A stretch of 64,000 nt of DNA from Rubellimicrobium rubrum (GCF_006152115.1 NZ_VDFU01000008.1:1-64000), one strand, 5' to 3'; counted from the first letter of the stretch, positions 30,689 through 43,992 are shown. Made by a program: numbers and translations. Notes: generated from the sequence alone by a model not told the origin.

Positions 30689-31387
30689 TCAGCGCGAGGC
30701 GTTCGAGGCCATCCTGAGCCCGGTGTCCTCGCGGTAGAACAGATGCGCGCCGATGGAGGCCGTCTGCGTGAACTCGTCGGCCCAGTAAGGCGAGACGGCC
30801 TTGGTATGGTAGAACATGGCCCCTTCTGTCAGCAGGCGCGGCGCGCCGTCCAGCATCACGCGCGCCACCCGCCCGGCCATGGCCCAGGCCCTCTCATCCG
30901 AGACGGCATCCGACCGCCCGTCGCAAAAATAGCTGAACTGGCACATGTTGCGCTGGCCCGTTCCCTGCTCGACCACACCGCAGACGGTGGACGGGTAACG
31001 GCCGCTTTCCTTCCGATTCAGGATGACCTCGGCGACGGCGACCTGGCCCTCCAACGTCTCGCCCCGGGCCTCGTGGTAGATGGCTTCCGACAGGCAGCGC
31101 CACTCCTCGTCCCCATCGGGCTCGACCTGCGCGATCAGCCTCACGACTGCCGGCAGATCAGTGACCTGTTCGGTTGCGACGCCCCGTGTGGCGGGCGTGT
31201 GCAATTGTGTCGGTCGGGCGCTGACAGCCACTGCGGCTCCGGCCCGCGCCGGGCCCAGCACCGTGTCCAATCGGCCGTCCAGGTCGGTTCCAGCCGCGAC
31301 GGCGACGCCTGCTCCGAACGTCGTGAGTACCGCGGCGGCAACCATGGTGCTCCGGATCAGGCGCCCGAACCGTACCGTCATTCGCAT
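30689..31387 (-). CDS. Cell wall hydrolase, SleB type
   Basis: Secreted peptidoglycan hydrolase of 232 residues. An N-terminal signal or signal anchor (MVAAAVLTTFGAGVAVAAG) is followed by a linker and the SleB catalytic domain from about residue 93 (CLSEAIYHEARGE with the catalytic Glu; then QVAVAEVILNR, QFSYFCDG, FYHTKAVSPYW). Members act as lytic transglycosylases or amidases. It lies downstream of the PPDK-like gene on the same strand and is probably transcribed separately. Confidence 0.87.
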   Translation of the reverse strand: MRMTVRFGRLIRSTMVAAAVLTTFGAGVAVAAGTDLDGRLDTVLGPARAGAAVAVSARPTQLHTPATRGVATEQVTDLPAVVRLIAQVEPDGDEEWRCLSEAIYHEARGETLEGQVAVAEVILNRKESGRYPSTVCGVVEQGTGQRNMCQFSYFCDGRSDAVSDERAWAMAGRVARVMLDGAPRLLTEGAMFYHTKAVSPYWADEFTQTASIGAHLFYREDTGLRMASNASR

Positions 31388-31541
31388 GTCCCATCGTTCC
31401 GACCGGGTATCTCCCGCGCCCTGGAAGGGACTACGAACTATGTTCCTATGTGTCTACAAGGCCACAGTCTAGTGCGCGAAGGCCTGCCAGACCCAGAGGT
31501 GAAATCCTGCCGAGGACATGAAGCCCGGTCAGGAATGTGGC

Positions 31542-34097
<2,556 letters not shown>

Positions 34098-34428
34098 TGC
34101 GGCATTCCTTTCGAACGGAAGCATAGTGCGGCAAGGGCAGGTCGGAAAGGGCAAGAGCCCTGGACCTTTGATCAGGTCTTGGGCGCATGCGCAGCACGCG
34201 GGTAGGGTTTGCAAGGGATAACAGCATCAGGCCGCAGACGCTGTTGCGATATCGGGAACCTTCTGTTTCCGCGACGGTCCCGCCCCAAGCGGAACTGCCC
34301 TAGGAGCCCGTCGTTGAACGGCGTCGCCCCCGTAGGGCAGGGCCTGACAGCACAATCACAAGGTGCAGAAGGGTCCTGCCCTACAACCTGACGCTATTCC
34401 TGTCAGGCGGGCTGATGGATTCCGTGGT
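34098..34428 (-). other. Hairpin-rich spacer between glyS and the PPDK-like gene
   Basis: 331 bases without a gene. Three inverted repeats are visible: a perfect 10-bp pair at 34332-34341 and 34375-34384 (GTAGGGCAGG / CCTGCCCTAC), a 6-bp pair CCTGAC/GTCAGG at about 34387-34407, and AACAGC/GCTGTT at about 34220-34255. They could be the glyS terminator plus leader structure of the next gene, or a structured RNA. No strong T-tract follows any stem. Confidence 0.5.
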
Positions 34429-36726
34429 TCATCCTTCGACCTTGGTCAGGTCCGCGACCTCCAGGCACAGCCGCCGGATCCGGCTGAGCAGGTTCAGGCG
34501 GTTGCGGCGGATCACCTGGTTGTCAGTGTTGATCTGCGCGACCGTGAAGAAGGCGTCGATAGGCCCGCGTAGCGCCGCCAGGGCCGACATCGCCTCCCCG
34601 AAGTCCTCCTGCTCCATCGCAGGCCGGATGCGCGCCTCGGCGGCGTCGAGCGCGGCAAAGAGTGCCCGCTCCTCGTCATACTCGGACCATTTCGGGTCCG
34701 CGCCGAAGGAGTATTCGACCCCGTCCTTGGCCTCGGCCTGCCCCAGCAGGTTCGCCGCCCGCTTGAAGCCCTGGAGCAGGTTCTCCCCGTCCTCGGTCTT
34801 GAGGAACGCCGCCAGTGCCTCAGCCCGCCGCACGAGCAGCACGAGGTCGTCGTTCCCCGGCATGGCGAGGCAGGCGTCGATGACGTCGTGCCGGATGCCC
34901 TGGTCGCGGAGGTGGACCTTCAAGCGGTCGTGGAGGAAAGAGAGGAGGTCGGCGACGCGCGCCTCGTTCTCTTGCCGCAAGTTCTCAAGCATCACTCCTT
35001 CGAAGTGAGTAATGCCATCCGCTCCACCGTCCAAGACTCGACTTAGAAAGTCGTTGGCGTCTTGGACACGCTGTCGTTTAGGGTCTTTGACGTCAAAGCC
35101 ATAGCCACCGAAACCCAAAACATCATCAAGCTTAATGATCCCTGGGTTCTCTTTGCGTCGACGAAGCTTATCAGCGGCAGAGTTCGTTGCTGTGACAATG
35201 GCCTGCAAGTTCCCTTCTTCAAGAACCTGTTGAAGCGGCAGGCGTGCATCCCGCTCGGAAATCAACCTAATCACCCCCAGCGCCGCCCGGCGCAGCGCGA
35301 ACGGGTCCTTGCTCCCCGTTGGCTTCTCGTCGATGGCCCAGAAGCCGGTGAGCGTGTCGATCTTGTCCGCCAGCGCCACGGCCACTGACACCCGCGCGAC
35401 AGGCACCTCGTCGTTGGGGCCAAGCGGCGAGTAATGCTCGTCGGCCGCCGCCGCGACCTCCGAAGGCAGCCCCGCCGCCTCGGCATAGTAGCGGCCCATA
35501 AGACCCTGAAGTTCGGGGAACTCGCCCACCATGCTGGACCGTAGGTCGAGCTTGGCGACCGTTGCGGCCTGCGCGGCGAGATCAGGTTCCGCGCCGACAT
35601 GCGGCGCGATCTCGCGGGCGAGCGCGGCGATGCGCTCGATGCGCTCCCACTGGCTGCCAAGCTTGTTGTGGAAGGTCACGGCGCGCAGGCCCTCCTTCCA
35701 CTCTTCCATGCCGGACTTCGCGACCCGCAGATCGTTCTCCCAGAAGAACCGCGCGTCCGACAGCCGCGCCCGCAGCACCTTGGCGTTCCCCGCCAGGATC
35801 GTCTCGCCCCGGTCGGCGGTCTCGATGTTGGCCACCGTGACGAAGCCCTCGATCCGGCCCGTCGCGGGGTTGCGGACCGAGAAGAACTTCTGGTGCTCCT
35901 TCATGGAGGTTTGCAGCACCTCGGGCGGCAGGCCCAGGAACTGCTCCTCGATCCGCCCCATCAGGGTCACCGGCCACTCGACCAGCCCCGCGACCTCGGT
36001 CAGCAGGCCCTCGTCCTCCACGATCTCCAGCCCTTGGGCAAAGGCGAGCGTGGCGGCGTCGTGGCGGATGCGGTCGCGCCGCTCCGCGGCCTGGAGCACC
36101 ACATGGGCGCGCTTCAGCTTGGCCTCATAGTCCTCGAAGGAGGTGACGGCGAACTCGCCCGGCGCGTGGAAGCGGTGGCCGCGCGTGGTGTTGTCGGCGC
36201 GGATGCCCTCGATCTCGAAGGGCACGATCTCCGCGCCCTCCTCCCGGACCAGCAGGCACAGGATCGACTGGAGCGGGCGCACCCAGCGCAGGGACCCGCT
36301 GCCCCAGCGCATCGACTTGGGCCAGGGGAAGTCGCGGATGACGCGGCCCAGCACCTCGGCCACGATCTCGGACGCGGCGCGGCCGGGCTTCTCGATGACG
36401 GCAAAGAAGGTTTCGCCCTTCTTGTCCTGCCGACGCTCGAGCTGGTCGAGAGTCAGGCCGGTCGCGCGCAAAAAGCCCTGCACCGCCGCCTCGGGGGCCG
36501 ACGTCGCAGGACCCTTGCGTTCCTCGCGGACGGCGCGGCTCTGGTCGCTCAGACCCTCGACCGCCAGGGCCAGGCGGCGCGGGGTCGCGAAGCTTGCGGC
36601 ATGGGCATAGGTCAGCCCGGCCTCGACCAGACCGTCGGTCATCAGCCGGCGCAGGTCCTCGGCGGCCTTGGGCTGCATCCGCGCGGGGATTTCCTCGGAC
36701 AGGAGCTCGATCAGGAGGTCGGCCAT
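34429..36726 (-). CDS. glyS: Glycyl-tRNA synthetase beta subunit with an in-frame low-GC insert
   Basis: Beta subunit of the alpha2-beta2 glycine-tRNA ligase, 765 residues against about 690 in E. coli. The core is normal (MADLLIELLSEEIPARM start, TSMKEHQKFFS, GDYPE-region equivalents, FALRRAALGVIRLI) and the C-terminal anticodon-binding part is normal (RRNRLNLLSRIR). Between RLPLQQVL and VADLLSFLHDRL lie 88 residues (503-590, nt 34957-35220) where E. coli has about 22. The block is about 50% GC and uses codons unlike the rest of the gene. It includes a near-perfect 18-bp palindrome (35122-35139). The start ATG 36726 abuts the previous stop. Confidence 0.92.
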   Translation of the reverse strand: MADLLIELLSEEIPARMQPKAAEDLRRLMTDGLVEAGLTYAHAASFATPRRLALAVEGLSDQSRAVREERKGPATSAPEAAVQGFLRATGLTLDQLERRQDKKGETFFAVIEKPGRAASEIVAEVLGRVIRDFPWPKSMRWGSGSLRWVRPLQSILCLLVREEGAEIVPFEIEGIRADNTTRGHRFHAPGEFAVTSFEDYEAKLKRAHVVLQAAERRDRIRHDAATLAFAQGLEIVEDEGLLTEVAGLVEWPVTLMGRIEEQFLGLPPEVLQTSMKEHQKFFSVRNPATGRIEGFVTVANIETADRGETILAGNAKVLRARLSDARFFWENDLRVAKSGMEEWKEGLRAVTFHNKLGSQWERIERIAALAREIAPHVGAEPDLAAQAATVAKLDLRSSMVGEFPELQGLMGRYYAEAAGLPSEVAAAADEHYSPLGPNDEVPVARVSVAVALADKIDTLTGFWAIDEKPTGSKDPFALRRAALGVIRLISERDARLPLQQVLEEGNLQAIVTATNSAADKLRRRKENPGIIKLDDVLGFGGYGFDVKDPKRQRVQDANDFLSRVLDGGADGITHFEGVMLENLRQENEARVADLLSFLHDRLKVHLRDQGIRHDVIDACLAMPGNDDLVLLVRRAEALAAFLKTEDGENLLQGFKRAANLLGQAEAKDGVEYSFGADPKWSEYDEERALFAALDAAEARIRPAMEQEDFGEAMSALAALRGPIDAFFTVAQINTDNQVIRRNRLNLLSRIRRLCLEVADLTKVEG

Positions 36727-37253
36727 CTATTCGTTTCTTTCGGGAACGGGGGGGCAGCCTTCGGGCGCGGGCTGGCCATCAAAGACCACCTCGCCGCAGG
36801 CGTTGATCTGGTGCCAGGCAAAGCCGCGCCCGTCCGGAAGGACGGCGACCACGCGGTCGATGCCATAGCGTATGTCCTTGACAGACAGGAAGGCCCGCGC
36901 CGTCCCCGCCTCCAGCGCCTCACCGATCGTGCGGGCGTCGAAGCAGTCGAACCAGCTTGGGGCATTCAGCGGCGTCGGGTCCTCGTAGGGGGCATAGCGC
37001 CCCGCGAGGCCGTCCAGGGGCTCGGGCACTGTGAAGCAGGCGCGGAACCGGATGGGCGAGGAGTTGCTGTCGATGGCCCGCAGATCCTGAACGGCGACAG
37101 GCTCCCCGGCATCGGAGCCTTGCGGGACAAGCAGGACAGGCCCGACCTGCTCGGCGGAAAGCTCGTCGTAGTAGGCATAGACCTGCAGGTAATACATCCC
37201 CAGCCCCGCCAGGAGGGCGGTCAGTCCAAGCGCGATGATGAGGATGCGGGCGC

Positions 37254-37257
<4 letters not shown>
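36727..37257 (-). CDS. DUF6446-type membrane-anchored protein between glyQ and glyS
   Basis: A 176-residue protein with one N-terminal transmembrane helix ([20 protein letters not shown]) and a periplasmic domain with conserved cysteines ([28 protein letters not shown]). It matches the small DUF6446 gene that Rhodobacterales keep between glyQ and glyS. Function unknown; the cysteines and location suggest an exported redox or binding role. GTG 37257 overlaps the glyQ stop, and its own stop abuts the glyS start, so all three are translationally linked. Confidence 0.75.
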
Positions 37258-38186
<929 letters not shown>

Positions 38187-38347
38187 CGGGCACCCCTGCT
38201 GCAAGTCGCATCCCCTGTAGTCGTCGCCCCCCGGCGGGGCAAGGGGGCCACGGTCGCCGCTACGTGGCGGCGGGACACGCGTTTTTGTGCTGCGCCCGCC
38301 GTTTATGCGGGGCACATGTCGGCCGCGACCAGAACGGGAGTTTGAGC

Positions 38348-40087
38348 ATGTTGAGACGGACGGTGACGGGCCTCGCGCTCTGGGCGGCCATGGCGGGGTC
38401 ACTCGCCGCGCAGGACGGGCAAGTCTGGATCCAGGTCGAGATGCTGCCCACCCTGGGTCGCGCCCAGTTGTCGGCCGAGGGCTATTCGGAGCAGATCCCC
38501 GATGACGTCGGGGGCTTCTACATGGGCTCGGGCTGGTATGCCGTCACCTTGGGCCCCTACACCTCCGAGGAAGCGCGGGCCGTCCGCGACAACCTGATTG
38601 CCGAAGGCGTGATCCCCAGCGACTCGGTGATCTCGGACGGCGCTCAGTTCCAGCAGCAGTTCTGGCCCGTGGCCTCGGCCGGCGCGACGGTCGGGGCCTC
38701 GTCCGAGAACGTCACTGCCGCCGATCCCGTCGCGACAGAGCCGCCAGAGCCCGAGACCTTCATCCCGGACGAAACGCCCCAGGAGGCGCAGGCCAGCGAG
38801 GCCGCGCTGTCCTTGGGCGAAAAGCAGCAGCTCCAGGCCGCGCTGAAATGGGCGGGCGTCTACGAAGGCGGGATCGACGGGGCCTTTGGCCCGGGCACCC
38901 GCGCCGCCATGGCCGCCTGGCAGTCGCAGAACGGCCAGAATGCCACCGGCGTCCTTACCGCCCGCCAGCGGAGCGAGCTTCTGGGCGGGTTCAACGCCAT
39001 CCTCGATGGCCTTGGCATGGAGACCGTGCGGGACGAGACCGCGGGCATCGAGATCGAGTTGCCCATGGGCCTGCTGCAGCAGCCGGTCTACGAGCCGCCC
39101 TTCGCCCGCTTCGATCCCCAGCAGGAGGGTGGGCCACAGGTCCTGCTCATCTCCCAGCCCGGCGACCAGAACCGGCTTTATGGCCTTTACGAGATCATGC
39201 AGACCCTCGAGATCGTGCCGCCCGAAGGCGCGCGCGAGCGGGGCGAGTCCGCTTTCGTGATCGAGGGGCAGGATGCGGGCATCCATTCGACCACCTACGC
39301 CTGGCTCGTGGACGGGCAGATCAAGGGCTTCACCCTGGTCTGGCCCGCGGGCGACGAGGACCGCCGTTCCCGCCTCGTGGAAACGATGCGGGCCAGCTTC
39401 CGCCGCCTCCCCGGCGTGCTCGATCCCGCCGCCAGCGACCCGGGCGAGGATCAGGCCGTGGACCTCGTCTCGGGTCTTCAGGTGAGAAAGCCCCGCGCCA
39501 CGGCGACGGGGTTCTACGTCGATGCCCAGGGCACCGTGGTGACGACCGCCGAGGCCGTGGGCCAGTGCCAGGAGATCACGCTGGATGAGGCAACGACCGC
39601 GCGCGTCGCCGTGATCGACGAACGGCTGAACCTCGCCGTGCTTCAGCCCCAGGCCGAGCTTGCCCCGCGCGCGGTCGCCTCGTTCCTGCCCGGCGCCCCG
39701 CGGATCGGGGCCGAGGTGGCCGTGGCGGGCTTCCCTTATGGGGGGGCGCTCGCACAGCCCGCGCTGACATTCGGGACGCTGGCCGACATACGCGGCCTGA
39801 ACGGCGAAGATCAGGTCCGCCGCCTCGATATCGCGACCCAGGCCGGAGACGCGGGCGGGCCCGTGCTGAACGAGGACGGCTCGGTCGTCGGCATGCTCCT
39901 TCCGCGCGAAAGCGGGGCGCAGGTCCTGCCCGACAACGTGAGCTATGCCCTGGATGCCGAAACGATCCAGTCCATCTTGGCCCAGGCCGGAGTCGCCCCG
40001 ACCACCAGCCAGCCGGTCGGCATCAAGGCGCCCGAGCAGCTGATCCGCGATGCGGCCGGGCTGACGGTTCTGGTGAGCTGCTGGTGA
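38348..40087 (+). CDS. Secreted SPOR / peptidoglycan-binding / trypsin-like protein with dead active site
   Basis: Envelope protein of 579 residues. A signal peptide ends near GSLAAQ (21). A SPOR-like region (about 25-105), a peptidoglycan-binding domain (about 158-212, [20 protein letters not shown]), an undefined domain (about 225-350) and a trypsin-like fold (about 380-545) follow. The protease triad is lost: the His position reads [11 protein letters not shown] rather than TNAHVV, the Asp position LNLAVLQP rather than DLALL, and the Ser motif is GDAGGPVL rather than GDSGGPVL. It probably binds rather than cleaves. ATG 38348 follows GGGAGTTTGAGC. A GC hairpin follows the stop. Confidence 0.8.
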   Translation: MLRRTVTGLALWAAMAGSLAAQDGQVWIQVEMLPTLGRAQLSAEGYSEQIPDDVGGFYMGSGWYAVTLGPYTSEEARAVRDNLIAEGVIPSDSVISDGAQFQQQFWPVASAGATVGASSENVTAADPVATEPPEPETFIPDETPQEAQASEAALSLGEKQQLQAALKWAGVYEGGIDGAFGPGTRAAMAAWQSQNGQNATGVLTARQRSELLGGFNAILDGLGMETVRDETAGIEIELPMGLLQQPVYEPPFARFDPQQEGGPQVLLISQPGDQNRLYGLYEIMQTLEIVPPEGARERGESAFVIEGQDAGIHSTTYAWLVDGQIKGFTLVWPAGDEDRRSRLVETMRASFRRLPGVLDPAASDPGEDQAVDLVSGLQVRKPRATATGFYVDAQGTVVTTAEAVGQCQEITLDEATTARVAVIDERLNLAVLQPQAELAPRAVASFLPGAPRIGAEVAVAGFPYGGALAQPALTFGTLADIRGLNGEDQVRRLDIATQAGDAGGPVLNEDGSVVGMLLPRESGAQVLPDNVSYALDAETIQSILAQAGVAPTTSQPVGIKAPEQLIRDAAGLTVLVSCW

Positions 40088-40096
40088 CGATGGCAT

Positions 40097-40118
40097 CGGG
40101 CGGGAGCAACCCCGCCCG
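40097..40118. terminator. GC-rich hairpin between convergent genes
   Basis: A perfect 8-bp stem CGGGCGGG/CCCGCCCG with a 6-base loop lies between the stop of the trypsin-like gene and the end of folE2. It has no T-tract, so termination here is only probable, for either strand. Confidence 0.45.
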
Positions 40119-40139
40119 AACGTCCTGAGCGGGGCTGCC

Positions 40140-41243
40140 CTACCCCGTATGGATCAGCGACGCGAAGAGCCGGGGGTCCAGGCTCTCGGCCCGGAAGGTC
40201 TCGCCCTCGATCAACAGGCTCACGGCGTCGTGGCTGTGTAGGCTTTCCTGATGGCTCGCGATCACGCGGAAGTCGCCGATCCGCTCGTCCCTCAGGAACT
40301 CGGCCGCGAAGAGCCGCGCCGCGTCCTCCACAAAGATCGGATGAGCGGCGTTCAATTCCGCAAAGGCTTGCTCGTCCTCGCGCTTGACCATGACCTGCGT
40401 TTCCGTGGGAACGGCGCGGCGGGCCATCTCGATCAGATCCTCGAACCACAGGCGCTGGTGGCCGGGCACGACCTCGACCGACAGCCGCGCGACCGACCGC
40501 TGGGCGTGGGGCACCGCGAGCTGGCCGCGCGACTGGCGGGCGTGCTCGGACAACTCCAGCGAACAGGGGCAGGTCGAAGCGTAGACATAGTCGAGGTGGA
40601 AGATCTTCTTCCGCACCCCGCCCTGATCCACCAGTTCCAGCGCGATGTCATAGTACTGGTAGCCCCACAGGCCCGAGCGCAGGGACGACACCTTGAGAGG
40701 GAAGCGGAAGCGCATCTGGATGCGCGCGTCGCACGATCCCAGGTCGGCCTTATAGCTGTCCAGCGCCCGCTCCATCACGTCGAAGGAGAAGGTCTCCTCC
40801 GCGTAAAGATAGAAGCTGCGCATCAGCCGGGACATGTTGATGCCCTTCTTGGCCCCATCGAGGCTGACCGTGCCGGTGACCGACGTCTCCAGCAGGAGGT
40901 CGGCTCCATCGCGGACGCGGAAACGGATCGGCAGCTTGAAGCCCGAGATGCCGACATGCTGGATCGGCGCGCGGGCCCCCCGGATCAGCGACTCCGGCCC
41001 GTTCTGCAGGTCGGGCAGCGTCGCGCGGTACAGCGCGTCGGGCGCGAACTGGTCGGGATAGGCGCGGGCCAGGTCGGGATAGTTCGACACCTCGCGCCCC
41101 GGCAAAAGCCTGGCCACGGCCGGGTCGAGGTCCGCGACCTCCTCCGGAGAGGCAGTCAGGGCCCAGCGGCGCAGCAGCGCCAGGGCGTCCTCGGCCTCGG
41201 CGCGCGACAGATCCCGGTCCAGGTCGGGTGAGTGCAGGTTCAT
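40140..41243 (-). CDS. folE2: GTP cyclohydrolase FolE2 (type IB)
   Basis: First enzyme of tetrahydrofolate synthesis, 367 residues; the IB family replaces zinc-dependent FolE and uses a range of metals. Recognisable segments are HVGISGFKLPIRFR, KGINMSRLMRSF, YASTCPCSLELSEH with the metal-ligand cysteine, and VVPGHQRLWFEDLIEMAR. ATG 41243 matches the family start. No other folate gene adjoins it; folB and folP lie about 10 kb away. Zinc-limitation control is possible, but no Zur site was identified. Confidence 0.93.
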   Translation of the reverse strand: MNLHSPDLDRDLSRAEAEDALALLRRWALTASPEEVADLDPAVARLLPGREVSNYPDLARAYPDQFAPDALYRATLPDLQNGPESLIRGARAPIQHVGISGFKLPIRFRVRDGADLLLETSVTGTVSLDGAKKGINMSRLMRSFYLYAEETFSFDVMERALDSYKADLGSCDARIQMRFRFPLKVSSLRSGLWGYQYYDIALELVDQGGVRKKIFHLDYVYASTCPCSLELSEHARQSRGQLAVPHAQRSVARLSVEVVPGHQRLWFEDLIEMARRAVPTETQVMVKREDEQAFAELNAAHPIFVEDAARLFAAEFLRDERIGDFRVIASHQESLHSHDAVSLLIEGETFRAESLDPRLFASLIHTG

Positions 41244-41309
41244 GGCGTCCCCTCCGTCACGCGACCCCTGATATGGGAACTGCGTGACGATCACGCAACG
41301 TTATCGCAT

Positions 41310-42521
41310 TCACTCGGCCGCGTCGCGGGTAGAACGCGACGCTTGCGCGGCATCGAGCGCCCCCATCACGTCAGCGATGAGGTCGTCGGTGTCCTCGATC
41401 CCGCAGGACAGCCGGATCAGGCCCGGCGTGATGCCCAGCGCGACCTTCTGCTCGGCCGGCAGCCGCTGGTGCGTGGTCGAGGCCGGGTGCGTCGCGATCG
41501 ACTTGGCATCGCCCAGGTTGTTGGAGATGACGATGATCTCAAGCGCGTTCAGGAACGCGAAGGCGGCCTCGCGAGAGCCGATGTCGAAGGACAGCACCGT
41601 TCCGCCCGAGCCTGTCTGCTCCATGGCCAGGGCGTGCTGCGGGTGCGACCCGAGCCCCGGATAGATCACGCGGGACAGTTGCGGGTGCCCCTCCAGCGCC
41701 TGCGCCAGCGCGAGTGCCGTGGACGCCTGGGCGCGCACGCGCAGGTCCATCGTCTCCAAGCCCTTGAGCATGATCCACGAGGTGAAGGGCGACATCGCAC
41801 CGCCCGTGTGCTTCATGTAGGGTTCCAGCGTCTTGCGCACGAACTGCTTCGTGCCCAGCACGATACCGCCCAGCGCCCTGCCCTGCCCGTCCACGTGCTT
41901 GGTCGTCGAATAGACCACGACATCGGCCCCAAGCTCGACCGCGCGGGAGAACACGGGCGTCGCGAAGACGTTGTCAGCCACGACCAGCGCGCCCACGGCA
42001 TGCGCGATCTCGGCCACACCACGCACGTCGATGACCTCCAGCGTGGGGTTCGATACGGATTCGAAGAACACGGCCTTGGTCCCCGGCCGCACCGCCGCCC
42101 GCCACTGGTCCAGATCCGCGCCATCCACGAAGGTGACCTCAACGCCGTAGCGCCGCAGCACCTCTTCCAGGATATAAAGGCACGAGCCGAACAGAGCGCG
42201 CGACGACACCACGTGGTCCCCGGCGCGCAGCATCGACATGAGCGCGCCCGAGACGGCGGCCATGCCAGAGGCGGTGGCGAAGGCGTCCTCGGCCCCTTCC
42301 AGCGCGGCCATGCGGGACTCGAACATCGACGTCGTGGGATTGCCGTAGCGGGCGTAGATGAACTCGTCCGGGCCGCATTCGACGAAGCGGGCCTCGGCGG
42401 CCTCGGCTGTGTCGTAGACGAAGCCCTGGGTCAGGAAGATCGCCTCGGACACCTCGTTGTACTGGCTGCGACGAATGCCCGAATGCACCGCGCGGGTGCG
42501 TTTCTTCCACTGGTCCATCAT
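41310..42521 (-). CDS. metZ: O-succinylhomoserine sulfhydrylase
   Basis: PLP enzyme of 403 residues making homocysteine directly from O-succinylhomoserine and sulfide in methionine synthesis. The Cys/Met metabolism fold is clear: IYARYGNPTTSMFE, the substrate region LFGSCLYILEEVL, and the PLP lysine in YSTTKHVDGQGRALGG. ATG 42521 follows GGGGGACC. Close relatives include cystathionine gamma-synthase, but the N-terminus and gene context fit MetZ. Confidence 0.88.
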   Translation of the reverse strand: MMDQWKKRTRAVHSGIRRSQYNEVSEAIFLTQGFVYDTAEAAEARFVECGPDEFIYARYGNPTTSMFESRMAALEGAEDAFATASGMAAVSGALMSMLRAGDHVVSSRALFGSCLYILEEVLRRYGVEVTFVDGADLDQWRAAVRPGTKAVFFESVSNPTLEVIDVRGVAEIAHAVGALVVADNVFATPVFSRAVELGADVVVYSTTKHVDGQGRALGGIVLGTKQFVRKTLEPYMKHTGGAMSPFTSWIMLKGLETMDLRVRAQASTALALAQALEGHPQLSRVIYPGLGSHPQHALAMEQTGSGGTVLSFDIGSREAAFAFLNALEIIVISNNLGDAKSIATHPASTTHQRLPAEQKVALGITPGLIRLSCGIEDTDDLIADVMGALDAAQASRSTRDAAE

Positions 42522-42665
42522 GGTCCCCCGTTCTGCATCGGCCCAAATGGGGGGATCGGTCCCCACTTTAGCGGCTTGTTTAACGTGGCCCGCAATCAGG
42601 GTCGCCCAAATCGCCACGCGTGGCGGATTACGCCCGCGCCTCCGCAGGGTCAAGCGGCCACGATC

Positions 42666-43151
42666 CTAGTAGGGCTGCCCGTCCTTGCGGGCGAACACCC
42701 ACCGGCCGTCCGGCGACAGGCGCGCGACCAGATCGTCGGCCGGGTAGCTGCCCTCGTCCCCTGGGCTGCGATCCCCGATCTCCAGATAGACCACGTCCCG
42801 GTCGCTGCGGTTCACGAGATGATGCGCGACGCCCCCGGCCGGAAACCCGGCGCACATCCCCGGCGCCAGCGCGACCTCGCCTTCGTCGGTGACCAGCGTT
42901 GGCTTTCCTTCGAGGATGTAGACGAACTCGTCCTGCCGGCTGTGGCGGTGGAGGAGCGCGGATTCCCCGCCCGGCAGGAGCCGCGTCAGGTTCACCCCAA
43001 AGTTCCGCAGGCCGAAGATGTCGCCCAGGGGGTGCTTCTCGCGGCGGGCCATGCGGCTGGCGAAGGGATCCGGGTAGTTCGACGGCTTGGCGCGCTTCGG
43101 GGCCGAGGCCGCCTCGATGGCAAGCGGGCGCGACGGTGCGGCGTCATTCAT
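42666..43151 (-). CDS. Cupin domain protein
   Basis: This protein of 161 residues has a central single cupin barrel. The first cupin motif is LHRHSRQDEFVYILEG (HxH..E) and the second GGVAHHLVNRS, giving a plausible metal site. The extended tail (DGRWVFARKDGQPY) is conserved in relatives often annotated as sugar-binding or mannose-6-phosphate-isomerase-like cupins. The substrate is unknown. I chose ATG 43151, which has GGAGG six bases upstream, rather than ATG 43163. Confidence 0.82.
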   Translation of the reverse strand: MNDAAPSRPLAIEAASAPKRAKPSNYPDPFASRMARREKHPLGDIFGLRNFGVNLTRLLPGGESALLHRHSRQDEFVYILEGKPTLVTDEGEVALAPGMCAGFPAGGVAHHLVNRSDRDVVYLEIGDRSPGDEGSYPADDLVARLSPDGRWVFARKDGQPY

Positions 43152-43277
43152 GCGGGCCTCCATTCGGTCAGACAGCCTGCCCTATCCTATCACGGCCCAA
43201 GCCCCTGCCAAAGCCCCAGGGGCTTGCGCCTTGCGAGGGACACGTCATCTTCCGGTCCGTTCAACAAGGATGCCCTC

Positions 43278-43979
43278 ATGCCCGCGCCCATCGTGCTGCA
43301 CTACTGGCCCACACCGAACGGCCACAAGATCACCATTGCCCTGGAGGAGATGGGCCTGCCCTACGAGATCCGCCTCGTGGACATCGGCAAGGGCGAGCAG
43401 TTCAGGCCGGAGTTCCTGGCGATCGCCCCGAACAACCGCATGCCGGCCATCGAGGACCCGGAGGGGCCGGACGGCGCGCCCATCGCGGTCTTCGAATCCG
43501 GCGCGATCCTGCAATACCTCGCGCGCAAGACCGGGATGTTCGCAGGCGGAACAGAGCGGGAGCGTGTCGCCGTGGAGCAGTGGCTGATGTGGCAGATGGG
43601 CGGCGTGGGGCCGATGGCTGGGCAGGCCAACCACTTCCTGCGCTACGCCCCCCAGATGGACCCGCCGCAGGTGCTCCCCTATGCCCAGGACCGGTACCGG
43701 CAGGAGGTCGGGCGGCTTTACGGCGTCCTCGACCGGCAACTGGCGGAGCGCCGCTTTGCAGCCTCGGACGATTTCACCATCGCCGACATGGCGATCTACC
43801 CCTGGGCCTCGGGGTGGGAACGGCAGGAGCAGACGCTCGACGACAAACCGCACTTCGCCCGCTGGCTCGACGACTGCTCGGCGCGTCCGGGCGTCCAGCG
43901 TGGCATGGCCGTCGCCGCCGAGGCGCGGTCCGCCACCATGACCCCCGAGGAGCGGGAGATCCTGTTCGGCAAGCGCTAA
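43278..43979 (+). CDS. Glutathione S-transferase family protein
   Basis: Protein of 233 residues with an N-terminal thioredoxin-like glutathione domain (LHYWPTPNGHKITIALEEMG, then NNRMPAIEDP and VFESGAILQYLA) and a helical C-terminal domain. The TPNGHK loop resembles the YfcG/YghU group, which has disulfide reductase activity. A catalytic Ser/Tyr/Cys is not obvious at the usual place. Overlapping, larger frames upstream on this strand are shadows. ATG 43278 follows AAGGATG. Confidence 0.87.
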   Translation: MPAPIVLHYWPTPNGHKITIALEEMGLPYEIRLVDIGKGEQFRPEFLAIAPNNRMPAIEDPEGPDGAPIAVFESGAILQYLARKTGMFAGGTERERVAVEQWLMWQMGGVGPMAGQANHFLRYAPQMDPPQVLPYAQDRYRQEVGRLYGVLDRQLAERRFAASDDFTIADMAIYPWASGWERQEQTLDDKPHFARWLDDCSARPGVQRGMAVAAEARSATMTPEEREILFGKR

Positions 43980-43992
43980 TGGCCGGGACGGG

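Noticed and set aside
41232-43979. 915-codon open frame on the plus strand
   Set aside because: Only its last 233 codons (the GST) make sense; the rest mirrors metZ and the cupin gene on the other strand.
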